Numbered from the stretch's first letter, positions 53,560-64,000 are shown. The stretch: 64,000 nucleotides of DNA from Salinibaculum litoreum (GCA_009789175.1 CP046866.1:62001-126000); one strand, 5' to 3'. The notes: generated from the sequence alone by a model not told the origin. Made by a program: numbers and translations.

Positions 53560-54384
53560 CTAGTCGTCGGTCGTCTCGATTGCGACCCGCTCTGTCTCCG
53601 CAGGCAGTTCGATGTTGTTGATGAGACTGGCGTCATTGCTCACCGACCCCGGCGCAATCCACGTCGTCTCGTCGGCGTTGGTCCCGGCGGACCCGATGGT
53701 CACGGTGGCGACACCGTTCTCGTCGAAGGCCAGCGGCGTCGAGGGACCGGCAAGCCTGTCATTTGGTGCCGCACCGAAGTCGCCGTAGTAGGCGGTGACG
53801 GCGTACTTGTTGGATGTCTCACCGGCCAGTTCGGGCGCTTTGACCGACAGCGTGAACGGGTCCGAGAGGTTGGCAGCTTCCAGCGCATCGTACTGCTCTT
53901 TGCTCTCTGTGCCGTACTCGGTGACCGGAATGTAGGTGTCGGCTGCCGTCTCCTCGACGAGCACCCCACCCGAGGTGGAACTCCCGCTGCCGGAAGTGAC
54001 CGGCGTGCGTGCAAGCGTCGCTGACTGGCCACCCTCCTTCCACGCTATCGCAACCTCCTCGGCGTCGTCGTCGGGTTCTACGGCTATCGAGTCGCCGGCC
54101 TGAATCTCGTCGGACGGCAACGAAGCGTTGTCGATGTCGCCACCGACTGCCTTCAGGTTCGCCGGGTCGATTGGCTCGCCGTTGTGGTGTGTGAACGTGA
54201 CGGTCCCGTTTGTCTGTTCGGTCTCCATCGCTGCCTGTGGTGCTGGCTCGTCGACATCCGCACCGATATCGAGTGCCAGCACAGAGACTACCGACCCGAT
54301 CACCACGGCAATAGCCACGAGCAGCACTATCGAAATGAGCGGCGCGACACTGCGCCTGCTCGTCCAGAAATCAGTGGTGGCCAT
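53560..54384 (-). CDS. type IV pilin-like protein
   Basis: A 274-residue secreted protein. The N-terminus is a class III pre-pilin signal: a short basic leader and RRSVAPLISIVLLVAIAVVIGSVVSVLAL, the hydrophobic helix cut by archaeal prepilin peptidase PibD. The remaining 240 residues are an acidic, Thr/Ser-rich beta domain. The start at 54384 gives a leader of usual length; the longer frame adds implausible sequence. It is a candidate adhesion pilin or minor pilin. No pil assembly genes adjoin it. Confidence 0.85.
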   Translation of the reverse strand: MATTDFWTSRRSVAPLISIVLLVAIAVVIGSVVSVLALDIGADVDEPAPQAAMETEQTNGTVTFTHHNGEPIDPANLKAVGGDIDNASLPSDEIQAGDSIAVEPDDDAEEVAIAWKEGGQSATLARTPVTSGSGSSTSGGVLVEETAADTYIPVTEYGTESKEQYDALEAANLSDPFTLSVKAPELAGETSNKYAVTAYYGDFGAAPNDRLAGPSTPLAFDENGVATVTIGSAGTNADETTWIAPGSVSNDASLINNIELPAETERVAIETTDD

Positions 54385-54600
54385 CGTGTGGAGGGGCTTA
54401 TGTTGCAGTCGTACCTGCACAAACATGAAGACTGTGGAGAATTTCTCCGAGTAGACTAGCACGGTGGAACGGTGAGACAAACAGACTTTGTATGCCCCGA
54501 CCAGCAACGAGAAGGGACACAGCCTGGGTGCGTCAGGGAGGGCGGCAAACGTGGCCGCCGATGTGCAGGCTTTTACGGCCCGAACAAGTAGAAAAGGAAG

Positions 54601-55320
54601 ATGAGTCGACTGCGCATCGCCCTGCTAAATGCGGCCCACGACGGTGCAGATACCCGCCGGAACTTCCGGCGCGAACTGGATGCTGACCTCGTGGAGTTTC
54701 ACTGTCCGTCCGGTGACCTCCCCGAGACGTTCCAGTTCGACGCCTGTATCGTCACCGGCTCCCGGGCGTCGGTCTACTGGGACGAGCCCTGGATTCAGGA
54801 GCTAAAAACCTACGTGGGCGATGCCATCGAGGCTGGCCTCCCGATGCTGGGTGTCTGTTACGGTCACCAGCTACTCGCGGACGTACTCGGCGGCAGCGTC
54901 GAGGACATGGGCGAGTACGAAATCGGCTACCGCAGCGTCGAACACGACGGGGAAAGCTCACTACTGACTGGCGTCGACGAAGAGTTCACCGTCTTCACCA
55001 CCCACTCCGACCGCGTGGCCGAGGCCCCACCCGGCGCGACGGTGTTTGCCCGCAACGGCTACGGCATCCACGGCTTCCAAAAAGGCGACACCTTCGCGGT
55101 GCAGTTCCACCCCGAGTACGACATGGAGACCGCAGAAACGGTCACCAAAAGCAAAGACGACCAGCTCTCAGAAGAGCGTATCAGACAGGTCGTCGACGGC
55201 ATCACGACCGACAACTACGAGGCCGCCTGTGAGGCGAAGACACTCTTCGATAACTTCCTCGGCTACGTCCGCACCCAGCAACCCAGCGAGGGAAGCACGG
55301 CGGCGGCCGCGGACGACTGA
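54601..55320 (+). CDS. type 1 glutamine amidotransferase
   Basis: A 239-residue GATase1-fold protein. The nucleophile elbow is LGVCYGHQLLADVLGG with the catalytic Cys, and the His/Glu pair is in FAVQFHPEYD. It resembles the stand-alone glutaminase subunits of GMP synthase and the GuaA-like amidotransferases used in metabolite or gamma-glutamyl hydrolysis. The acceptor subunit is not encoded beside it. The start codon follows the AGAAAAGGAAG tract directly. Confidence 0.88.
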   Translation: MSRLRIALLNAAHDGADTRRNFRRELDADLVEFHCPSGDLPETFQFDACIVTGSRASVYWDEPWIQELKTYVGDAIEAGLPMLGVCYGHQLLADVLGGSVEDMGEYEIGYRSVEHDGESSLLTGVDEEFTVFTTHSDRVAEAPPGATVFARNGYGIHGFQKGDTFAVQFHPEYDMETAETVTKSKDDQLSEERIRQVVDGITTDNYEAACEAKTLFDNFLGYVRTQQPSEGSTAAAADD

Positions 55321-55444
55321 GGGCGGACGGGTTGCGGTCACTTTCAGCACTCACCAGCCATAGCAGGACTGTCCGACCGACACCAACCAGGAGTGAAAGC
55401 GAGGATGGTCCCGCCGATACGTCTCCGGACAGCCGTGCCCGGCA

Positions 55445-56029
55445 CTACTGTGTGGCGGTCACCAGTCCGGCCCGGTAGGCGAACTGGTGGATGACGACCA
55501 GGACGAGAACGGCACCGACGATACCCACGGCTTCGGGCACCGTCGAGAGCAGGCCGAGCGAGACGATGAGCGTTGTCGCACACGCCGGGGCGTGCCGGAG
55601 GTCGGTAGCCAGCATCCCGAAAGCAGTCAGCGCCGTCGCGAGAACGCCGCTGGCCGCGATACGGAGACCGACGGACGACGCCGGTGCGAGCGAGCCGTTG
55701 ACTGCGACCGAGGGGGCAAGCAGCGAGAAGGCGAGCAGGCCGGCGACGACGCCGACGATGTGGCCACCGACGACCCGCCGTGGCGCACAGGTCGGCTCAG
55801 TCGGCCGTACCGAGAGGACGTAGGCCGTCGGACCGAGGCTCGGGAAGAGGAAGGGAAAGCCGGTGAGCCAGGCGAGAAGTCCCGGTACGGCCACGAGCCC
55901 ACCGGCTTCCAGCGACTGTCGAACCGTCTCGCGCACAGCGGGAGCGAGCCGGTGGGCGAGCAAAACCCCACCGATTCCGGCCGGGCGCTGGCGACCACTT
56001 TTACTCGCGGCGGCCAAACGCCGTGGCAT
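55445..56029 (-). CDS. HPP-family membrane protein
   Basis: A 194-residue protein with four membrane helices and the HPP-family pattern: FPFLFPSLGPTAYVLSVRP, then VVGGHIVGVVAGLLAF, DLRHAPACATTLIVSLGLL and the final VLVVIHQFAY. HPP proteins include chloroplast and bacterial nitrite transporters, which may be relevant here because nirK is in the same window. The start is uncertain: the ATG at 56029 shares a palindromic GCATGC with the divergent acyl-CoA dehydrogenase start, and a downstream TTG is possible. Confidence 0.75.
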   Translation of the reverse strand: MPRRLAAASKSGRQRPAGIGGVLLAHRLAPAVRETVRQSLEAGGLVAVPGLLAWLTGFPFLFPSLGPTAYVLSVRPTEPTCAPRRVVGGHIVGVVAGLLAFSLLAPSVAVNGSLAPASSVGLRIAASGVLATALTAFGMLATDLRHAPACATTLIVSLGLLSTVPEAVGIVGAVLVLVVIHQFAYRAGLVTATQ

Positions 56030-57200
56030 GCTCGACTACGTGGCCCTCGAAGCCGACCTCGACGCGGAACAGCGGCTGATACGTGACACCGCCCGCGAGT
56101 TCGTCGACGAGGAGGTCCGGCCGACGATTGGCGAGTACTTCGAAGCCGGTGAGTTCCCAGAAGCCCTCGTCACCGCGATGGGGGACCTCGATTTCTACGC
56201 TCCGAACCTCGACTGGGGCGACCTGCCCGGTATCGACGAACGCGCCTACGGCGTGCTCATGCAGGAACTGGAGGCCGGCGACTCAGCGGTCCGGTCGATG
56301 GCCTCGGTGCAGGGCGCGCTTGTGATGTATCCCATCGACCGCTTCGGGACCGACGAGCAACGCGAGCGCTGGCTCCCTGGGCTGGCGTCGGGCGAAACTG
56401 TCGGCTGTTTCGGCCTCACGGAACCCGACCACGGTTCGAACCCGGCCGGGATGGAGACGGTCGCATCGCCGGACGCAGACGGGTACCGGCTCTCGGGCAC
56501 GAAAACGTGGATTACCAACGCACCCATCGCGGACGTGGCGCTGGTGTGGGCCAAAGTCGAGGACGACAGCGATGGTGGGTCTCCCGATGACGTGCGCGGG
56601 TTCCTGGTCGAGACCGACCGCGACGGCATCGAGACGCCCGCAATCGACGGGAAACTCTCGATGCGGGCCTCAAGCACCGGTCAGGTCGAACTCTCGGAGG
56701 TGTGGGTACCCGAGGGGAACGTCCTGTCCGTCGAGGGAATGAAAGGGCCCCTGGCCTGTCTCAACCAGGCCCGGTACGGCATCGCGTGGGGTGCGGTCGG
56801 CGCGGCCCGGGACTGTTTCGAGACGGCGCGTGCGTACGCGACCGACCGCGAGCAGTTCGGCGGCCCAATCGCCCGCTTCCAGCTTCAACAGGAGAAACTC
56901 GCGGAGATGGCGACCCGGATTACGACCGCCCAGCTCCTGGCTCACCGACTGTCGGCACTCAAAGAGCGAGGTGACCTGCGCCCACAGCAGGTCTCGATGG
57001 CGAAACGGAACAACGTCCGGATGGCAAGGGAGGTCGCCGGCACCGCCCGAGAGATGCTCGGCGGCAACGGCATCACCACCGATTACCCACCGATGCGCCA
57101 CCGTGCGAACATGGAGACCGTATATACCTACGAAGGAACACACGATATCCACTCGCTGATACTCGGGGCTGACCTGACCGGAATCGAGGCCTTCGAGTAA
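56028..57200 (+). CDS. acyl-CoA dehydrogenase (glutaryl-CoA dehydrogenase-like)
   Basis: A 390-residue flavoenzyme. The FAD-binding motif is CFGLTEPDHGSNPAGM, the acyl-CoA motif is TKTWITNAPIADVALVWA, and the catalytic base Glu lies in VYTYEGTHDIHSLILG, the position used by glutaryl-CoA dehydrogenases. It may oxidise glutaryl-CoA or short acyl-CoAs, passing electrons to ETF. CTTTTACTC near 56000 gives leaderless spacing. It converges with the cupin gene, 20 bases apart. Confidence 0.92.
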   Translation: MLDYVALEADLDAEQRLIRDTAREFVDEEVRPTIGEYFEAGEFPEALVTAMGDLDFYAPNLDWGDLPGIDERAYGVLMQELEAGDSAVRSMASVQGALVMYPIDRFGTDEQRERWLPGLASGETVGCFGLTEPDHGSNPAGMETVASPDADGYRLSGTKTWITNAPIADVALVWAKVEDDSDGGSPDDVRGFLVETDRDGIETPAIDGKLSMRASSTGQVELSEVWVPEGNVLSVEGMKGPLACLNQARYGIAWGAVGAARDCFETARAYATDREQFGGPIARFQLQQEKLAEMATRITTAQLLAHRLSALKERGDLRPQQVSMAKRNNVRMAREVAGTAREMLGGNGITTDYPPMRHRANMETVYTYEGTHDIHSLILGADLTGIEAFE

Positions 57201-57220
57201 GCGGGGAGCCGCGACGGCAG

Positions 57221-57688
57221 TCAGGACTCCCGGGCGAGTTCGGTATCGCAGGTCTCACAGATGGCACGCAGGGCGTCGCGGCCGTCGGTGGGTTCGATGC
57301 GGACCGCCTGTCGGCTCCCACACTCCGGGCAGTCACGACGGATGTCGGTCTCGCCGGTCTCTGCGGGCGCGCCAAGCGCGAGTGCGACCACGCGGTCGTC
57401 GCCGTCGTTGCGCCCGAGTTGCCACTCCCCGGGTGCAAAGCGGATTGCCTCGCCGCTGTCGACGGTGACATCCCCGTCGTCGGTCTCGAAGGTGGCAGTT
57501 CCCGAGAGCACGTAAAACAGTTCCTCCTGGTCGCTGTGACGATGATACCCGAAGCCGAAGGTCTCGCCGGGTGCGAGTTCGTAGTAGTTGAGCGCACAGT
57601 GGTCGGCCCCCAGCGCCTTCGAGAGGGGACGCTTTTCGCTTGCTGGACTCATCCAGGAGTCGACCTCGTCGACGGAGACGTGTTCCAT
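57221..57688 (-). CDS. cupin-domain protein with C-terminal zinc ribbon
   Basis: A 155-residue protein. The cupin core is ALNYYELAPGETFGFGYHRHSDQEELFYVLSGTATFE with metal ligands HRH and Glu, and motif 2 is APGEWQLGRN. The last 50 residues hold a zinc ribbon, CPECGSRQAV...ICETC. The start at 57688 is preferred because TTCTTTGTGC on the minus strand lies about 25 bases upstream; 57703 is also possible. The enzyme class is unknown. Confidence 0.82.
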   Translation of the reverse strand: MEHVSVDEVDSWMSPASEKRPLSKALGADHCALNYYELAPGETFGFGYHRHSDQEELFYVLSGTATFETDDGDVTVDSGEAIRFAPGEWQLGRNDGDDRVVALALGAPAETGETDIRRDCPECGSRQAVRIEPTDGRDALRAICETCDTELARES

Positions 57689-57824
57689 ACGGGAACTGGA
57701 CATGCCAGCACAAAGAACGTGGTGTCCCCCGGGAGAATCGGTGTCCTCGACAGGAATCAAACAGTCAAGACTGGAAAAATGTGCGAAGGTTTATGCGCAG
57801 GAATGCATAGTTTCTGCCAAGAGA

Positions 57825-59789
<1,965 letters not shown>

Positions 59790-59843
59790 GTATTTCGCAC
59801 CCGTCCCGGAACGCGAAGTAATACGGGCCAAAACGCACGGGAT

Positions 59844-59872
59844 ACGGTCGCATGACCGTCTGTTGAACGGTC
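59844..59872 (+). promoter_or_regulatory. three ACGGTC half-sites upstream of the Bat-like regulator
   Basis: ACGGTC (59844-59849), its complement GACCGT (59854-59859) and a third ACGGTC (59867-59872) occur in 29 bases. The first two form an inverted repeat with a 4-base spacer, and the second and third form another with a 7-base spacer. They lie about 60-90 bases before the start at 59931. The arrangement suggests a cooperative or self-regulated operator. Confidence 0.5.
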
Positions 59873-59930
59873 GTTCTGGGCCGTCGAAAGACCTATACCA
59901 CAGTTTCGCATATGTATCAAAAGTCGAAAG

Positions 59931-61658
59931 ATGTCCGAGAGCGCCGAGGAGATTCGCCTGACGGCACGCGAGTACGAGCAGTTGCGCCAGTCCGCGGAGA
60001 CCTACCGTGAGGAACTGCTCGTCCGCCTCTGTGGCGAGGTCGGCCTCCGGGCAGCGGAGATTCCGCGGGTGCAACCGGCTCACGTGCAGGGCCACGGCGG
60101 TGAGGGACGGACCCAGTATTTCCTGACGGTCCACGAGAGCGACGGTGGCACCCGGGAGGCGTATCTGCCACCGCGGGTCGCACACGACTTCTGGCAGTAC
60201 GTCCGGAGCAACGACATCAAAACAGAGGAGCCGGTCGTCGATGTCTCCACCCGGCGGGTCCAGATGCTCGTCGGCGAGGTGGGCGAAACGGCCGCCGACT
60301 GGACCGGTCGTCCGGCACTGGCCTCAGTAACCCCCTCCGTCCTGCGGCGCTTTTTCGCCCAGCAACTGCTTGCCGAGAAGGGTGTCGACCCCCGCATTGT
60401 CACCGCCATCGGTGGCTGGGAGGGCGTCGACGGGCTGTTGCCCCAGCTTGAGGACCCGCCGCGTGACGAGGTTGCTGCTGCCTTCGAGCGCCTCGACAGC
60501 GGCGAGAACGCCATCGTCGACTCCGGCCGCCTCGGGACGCTCGTCGAGACACTCAACCGCGTGGGGGAGTCGCTGTCGGCGGCAGGCACCCGGGAAGAAA
60601 TCGAGGCGGACCTCTGTGAGACAGTCGTCACGGAGGGGCCCTACGACGCGGCGTGGGTGGCCGAGCGGGACCACCACAGCGACGGCATCGACGTGCGGGC
60701 ACACGCAGGGGCGGCACGGGACCGGTTCGAGGGGGAGAACCCGACGCTGGTCCGGCAAGCGCTCCAGACCGACCGGGTGCTGGTGGCGCCCGATAGGCCA
60801 CAGCCCGGTGTCACCGAGCGCGGACTGCTCGCTGCGGTCCCGCTGGTACACGGCGAAACGTCCTACGGTGCGCTGGTCGTGCGCGCGGAGAACCGCAGCG
60901 CCTTCGACGACCCCGAGCGGACCGCCCTGGCAGACCTCGGCTGCCGGGTCGGCCTGTCGATTACGTCGACCGAGCGGCGCCAGCTCATGCTCGGGAACAC
61001 CGTCGTCAGGCTCACCCTGCAGTACAGCGACCAGTCGGCCGTGCTCGTCTCGCTCTCCCGAACGCTGGATTGCAGGGTGGAACTGACCGGCGTCGTCGCC
61101 GCCGAGGCGCACGCGCTGCTGTGTTTCGTCACGGTCGAGGGGACCGAACCGGAGACGGTCCTGAACTGGGTCGGTGATGCAGACAGCGTCGATGACGCGC
61201 GCCTCATCCGCAACTACGACGACGGGGCCTTGCTGGAACTCGTCATCCAGCAGGACTCCCCAGCACTGGTGTTGACAGAGCGTGGGGGCACTGTCACGGA
61301 CCTGAGCGTCGAGGATGGGACCGCGACCATCGAGACGGAGTTCGCGCCGAACGTCGGCATCCGGCCGCTGGTCGACGAGCTATCCCGCCAGTTCCCCTCC
61401 GTCGAACTCCGGAGCAAGCAGGAGGTGGCACCGACCGACCAGAGCCCGGAAGGCTTCCGGGAGTCCATCGACGAGAAACTCACCGAGAAACAGCAGTCGG
61501 TCCTCCGGGCGGCCTACCACGCCGGCTACTTCGAGTGGCCCCGCGGGTCGACCGCCGAAGAACTGGCCGAGTCGATGGACATCTCCTCGCCGACGCTGCA
61601 CAACCACCTCCGGCGCGCACAACAGAAACTGCTCGGCGTCGCCTTCGACGACGAGTGA
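59931..61658 (+). CDS. Bat-like regulator: recombinase-derived N-terminus, GAF, Bat and HTH_10 domains
   Basis: A 575-residue regulator. Residues about 5-165 resemble the catalytic domain of tyrosine recombinases (LCGEVGLRAAEI; SVTPSVLRRFFAQQLLAEKGVDPRIVTAIGGW), but the HxxR His is Ser, the second His is Trp and the Tyr is missing, so it cannot recombine. A GAF-like domain (about 200-345) and a Bat sensor-associated beta domain (about 350-495) follow. The C-terminal HTH_10 is EKQQSVLRAAYHAGYFEWPR...ELAESMDISSPTLHNHLRRAQQKLL. It lies between two acs genes, so control of acetate use is inferred. Confidence 0.9.
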   Translation: MSESAEEIRLTAREYEQLRQSAETYREELLVRLCGEVGLRAAEIPRVQPAHVQGHGGEGRTQYFLTVHESDGGTREAYLPPRVAHDFWQYVRSNDIKTEEPVVDVSTRRVQMLVGEVGETAADWTGRPALASVTPSVLRRFFAQQLLAEKGVDPRIVTAIGGWEGVDGLLPQLEDPPRDEVAAAFERLDSGENAIVDSGRLGTLVETLNRVGESLSAAGTREEIEADLCETVVTEGPYDAAWVAERDHHSDGIDVRAHAGAARDRFEGENPTLVRQALQTDRVLVAPDRPQPGVTERGLLAAVPLVHGETSYGALVVRAENRSAFDDPERTALADLGCRVGLSITSTERRQLMLGNTVVRLTLQYSDQSAVLVSLSRTLDCRVELTGVVAAEAHALLCFVTVEGTEPETVLNWVGDADSVDDARLIRNYDDGALLELVIQQDSPALVLTERGGTVTDLSVEDGTATIETEFAPNVGIRPLVDELSRQFPSVELRSKQEVAPTDQSPEGFRESIDEKLTEKQQSVLRAAYHAGYFEWPRGSTAEELAESMDISSPTLHNHLRRAQQKLLGVAFDDE

Positions 61659-61914
61659 GAATCTTCCCCATGAGACACACTCACACTAGGTGTCTAGGGA
61701 CGCGTACCACTACATCTTACCACTGACCGAACGTGTCCGGCCGGAGAACGACCTTCGGCTGCGGGTCCGACGAGGGCATATAAATGCCCATGTTAACACT
61801 AATTCTTTCCTCTTATAGATTAGCGTAATTTTCTCTATTGGCCCTGGATAAAATGTACAATTGGGATAATTAGCGCTATTCCTTAATATGGAACTTGGTG
61901 GATACTCGGGTGCA
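61659..61914 (+). promoter_or_regulatory. acs2 promoter region with several operator-like repeats
   Basis: An AT-rich stretch unlike the surrounding DNA. GGGCAT-ATAA-ATGCCC (61774-61789) is a perfect repeat with a TATA box at its centre, followed by the palindrome TGTTAACA (61791-61798). ATTAGCG occurs at 61819-61825 and 61869-61875, exactly 50 bases apart, and the second copy is part of the palindrome TAGCGCTA (61871-61878). Two TATA candidates exist: one inside the first repeat, and TTCCTTAATATG (61879-61890), which fits a leaderless start at 61915. Regulated transcription of acs2 is likely. Confidence 0.6.
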
Positions 61915-63894
61915 ATGTCAGACGACGATGAACTCGACGTGGAACTGGAAGCCCGGCTCGAAGAGGCAGAGGAGTTCGAGCCGCCGGAGGCGTTCGTGGA
62001 GCAGGCGAACGTCACAGACGAATCGATATACGAGGAGTTCGAGGAGAACTGGCCCGACGCCTGGGAGCGGGCTGCCGACCTGCTCGACTGGGACGAGGAC
62101 TACGACCAGGTCCTCGACGACAGCGAAGCGCCGTTTTACGAATGGTTCACCGGCGGGTCGCTGAACGCGTCGGCAAACTGTGTGGACCGACACCTCGACG
62201 AACGCGGGGACGAACCCGCAATCGAATGGGTGGGCGAACTCGGCGAGGAGCGCACCTACACCTACGAGGAACTCCACCGCGAGGTCAACGAGTTCGCTGC
62301 CGTCCTGCGCGAGCAGGGTGTCGAGGAAGACGACGTAGTGACGATGTACATGCCGATGATTCCGGAGCTGCCGATTGCGATGCTCGCGTGTGCCCGCATC
62401 GGTGCCCCACACGCCGTGGTCTTCGCCGGCTTCTCGGCGGATGCACTCGCCACCCGGATGAACGCGGCCGACTCCGAACACCTCATCACCTGCGACGGCT
62501 ACTACCGCCGCGGTGACGCCCTGGAACACCTCGACAAGGCCGAAGAAGGGCTCGAACAGGTCGACCAGGCGGTCGACACCATCGTCGTCGACCGCCTCGA
62601 AGACGACTTCGACCACGAACTCGGCCCGAACCAGTCAGACTACCACGACCTGCTGGCCGACCAGGAGGGCGCAGAGGTCGAACCGGTCGAACGCGACGCC
62701 GAGGACATGCTCTTTTTGATGTACACCTCGGGGACGACGGGCAAGCCCAAAGGTGTCAAACACACCACTGGCGGCTATCTGGCCTACACGGCCTGGACTT
62801 CCCACGCCGTGCTCGACATCAAATCGGAGGACACCTACTGGTGTTCGGCGGACATCGGCTGGATTACCGGCCACTCCTACATCGTCTACGGTCCGCTGGC
62901 GCTCGGGACCACCTCGGTCATGTACGAGGGCACGCCCGATTATCCCGAGAAAGACCGCATGTGGGAAATCGTCGACGACCACGACGTGACCCAACTGTAC
63001 ACCGCACCGACGGCGATTCGGGCGTTCATGAAGTGGGGACAGGAGTACCCCGACAAACACGACCTCTCCTCGCTGCGCTTGCTCGGGACCGTCGGCGAGC
63101 CTATCAACCCCCGCGCCTGGAAGTGGTACTACAAACACATCGGCAACGAGAGCTGTCCCGTCGTCGACACCTGGTGGCAGACCGAAACCGGCGGGATGAT
63201 GATTACGACGCTGCCGGCCGTCAAGAACATGAAGCCCGGGTCCGCCGGGCCGCCGCTGCCGGGTATCGATGCGCGCATCGTCGACGAGAGCGGTAACGAA
63301 GTCGACGCCGGCCGCGCGGGCTACCTGACAGTCAACAACCCGTGGCCCGGCATGCTGCGGACGCTGTACAAAAACGACGAGCGGTTCATCAGCGAGTACT
63401 GGAACGAGTACTCCGACCCCGACGAAGACGAGTGGATCTACTTCCCCGAAGACGGCGCGAAAATCGACGAGGACGGATACATCACCGTGCTCGGTCGGGT
63501 CGACGATGTCATCAACGTCTCCGGCCACCGCCTGGGGACCATGGAAATCGAATCCGCCATCGTGGGCGTCTCCGGCGTCGCCGAGGCAGCGGTCGTCGGC
63601 GGCGACCACGAGATGAAAGGCGAGGCGGTCTACACCTACGTCATCACCGAGGACGGCTACGAGGGTGACGAGGACCTCCGCCAGGAGATTATCGAATCCG
63701 TCGAGGACTCCATCGGCCCGATCGCACGGCCTGAGGCAGTCGTGTTCACCCACGAACTGCCGAAGACGCGCTCGGGCAAAATCATGCGGCGCCTGCTCGA
63801 AGACATCGCAAACGGCGACGACCTCGGTAACACGAGCACGCTTCGGAACCCCGAAGTGGTCGAGGAAATCGCCGAGAAGGTCCAGGGCGACTAA
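61915..63894 (+). CDS. acs: acetyl-CoA synthetase (second paralogue)
   Basis: A 659-residue acetyl-CoA synthetase, highly similar to the one at 57825. Motifs: YTSGTTGKPKGVKHTTGGYL, WWQTETGGMM, GRVDDVINVSGHRLGTMEIE and PKTRSGKIMRR with the regulatory Lys. It has an acidic N-terminal extension of about 20 residues (DDDELDVELEARLEEAEEFE) absent from the first. The start at 61915 rather than 61888 fits the leaderless TATA. Together with the following gene, probably a transporter subunit, it looks like the acetate-uptake acs. Confidence 0.95.
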   Translation: MSDDDELDVELEARLEEAEEFEPPEAFVEQANVTDESIYEEFEENWPDAWERAADLLDWDEDYDQVLDDSEAPFYEWFTGGSLNASANCVDRHLDERGDEPAIEWVGELGEERTYTYEELHREVNEFAAVLREQGVEEDDVVTMYMPMIPELPIAMLACARIGAPHAVVFAGFSADALATRMNAADSEHLITCDGYYRRGDALEHLDKAEEGLEQVDQAVDTIVVDRLEDDFDHELGPNQSDYHDLLADQEGAEVEPVERDAEDMLFLMYTSGTTGKPKGVKHTTGGYLAYTAWTSHAVLDIKSEDTYWCSADIGWITGHSYIVYGPLALGTTSVMYEGTPDYPEKDRMWEIVDDHDVTQLYTAPTAIRAFMKWGQEYPDKHDLSSLRLLGTVGEPINPRAWKWYYKHIGNESCPVVDTWWQTETGGMMITTLPAVKNMKPGSAGPPLPGIDARIVDESGNEVDAGRAGYLTVNNPWPGMLRTLYKNDERFISEYWNEYSDPDEDEWIYFPEDGAKIDEDGYITVLGRVDDVINVSGHRLGTMEIESAIVGVSGVAEAAVVGGDHEMKGEAVYTYVITEDGYEGDEDLRQEIIESVEDSIGPIARPEAVVFTHELPKTRSGKIMRRLLEDIANGDDLGNTSTLRNPEVVEEIAEKVQGD

Positions 63895-63907
63895 CCTCCA
63901 GTAAACA

Positions 63908-64000
63908 ATGTCAGACACGCAATCCAGTGAGGGTGACTCCTCGCAACGAGTCGAAACGGACGGTGGTGTGGCAGCGCAGGAAGATGCTGTCGACTACCTC
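63908..64000 (+). CDS. partial gene, possible DUF4212 symporter small subunit
   Basis: The first 31 codons run off the end of the window. The product begins MSDTQSSEGDSSQRVE and reaches AAQEDAVDYL. From memory, DUF4212 small subunits of haloarchaeal sodium:solute symporters start with a similar acidic tail and then xDYLxxExN, and are often found directly after acs. The start follows acs by 13 bases, so it is co-transcribed. The identity is inferred from only 31 residues. Confidence 0.45.
   Translation, partial: MSDTQSSEGDSSQRVETDGGVAAQEDAVDYL

Noticed and set aside
59931..60430. Active site-specific recombinase at the N-terminus of the Bat-like protein
   Set aside because: The HxxR His, second His and catalytic Tyr are missing, and the domain is fused to sensory and HTH_10 domains.
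62635..63918. 427-residue minus-strand open frame across the second acs
   Set aside because: Antisense shadow of the acetyl-CoA synthetase; the plus strand has all catalytic motifs.

Overview
The window comes from a halophilic archaeon (class Halobacteria). Proteins are acidic and coding DNA is GC-rich. Most genes have a TTTA-type TATA element about 25 bases before the start codon (leaderless promoters). Tat-type signals precede secreted proteins. Diagnostic families are present: halocyanin, the ubiquitin-like modifier SAMP2, a PGF-CTERM surface protein, archaeal type IV pilin, HTH_10/Bat-type regulators and several haloarchaea-only DUF families. I see no rRNA, CRISPR array or intact insertion sequence. 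One tRNA (Val, anticodon CAC) lies at 2337-2411 on the minus strand.

Layout. 1-2336 holds two zinc-finger genes behind a hairpin-rich leader and a PH/SHOCT protein; it abuts the 3' end of the tRNA and may be the end of an integrated element. 2457-4323 holds a helical small protein, a metallo-beta-lactamase-fold hydrolase and a cobalamin adenosyltransferase. 4393-8322 is a denitrification locus: a CGCGG-tailed RiPP-like protein, two related small membrane proteins, a winged-helix regulator, a two-domain halocyanin and copper nitrite reductase NirK. The two copper-protein genes diverge from a promoter region with one exact and one near-exact CGAA-N4-TTCG box. 8424-15470 holds a PHP phosphoesterase, an asparagine-synthase-like protein, an SMR transporter, a first MutS and an arsenic operon (arsR, acr3, arsC). 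15792-25628 holds a surface gluzincin-type protein, ThiD-ThiN, an ABC-2 exporter, a second MutS and the mismatch endonuclease NucS.

25753-35956 holds a large PH-like/degenerate-nuclease protein, a KaiC-like protein, two sugar-phosphate mutases, RpiA, a histone-fold protein, LarB, a GIY-YIG protein and several tiny zinc ribbons. 35985-40618 holds an acetyltransferase, an isoprenoid-synthase-like protein, a MATE exporter, two TetR regulators and a small membrane zinc-ribbon protein; two of these promoters share a TetR-type operator. 40771-47107 is housekeeping: YchF, cupin, SAMP2, replication factor C small subunit and alanyl-tRNA synthetase.

47141-64000 holds a DICT sensory protein, an alpha/beta hydrolase without its nucleophile, a kinase-like domain fused through a membrane anchor to an extracellular ABC-type ligand-binding domain, an acyl-CoA ligase, a pilin, a glutamine amidotransferase, an HPP protein, an acyl-CoA dehydrogenase and a cupin. 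The window ends in an acetate module: two acetyl-CoA synthetases flank a Bat-like regulator, and the final partial gene may be the small subunit of a sodium:solute symporter.

The strongest candidates for new biology are the NirK-linked RiPP/membrane-protein locus with its symmetric promoter, the receptor-like kinase fusion at 48860-51265, and the acs regulator with its recombinase-derived N-terminus.
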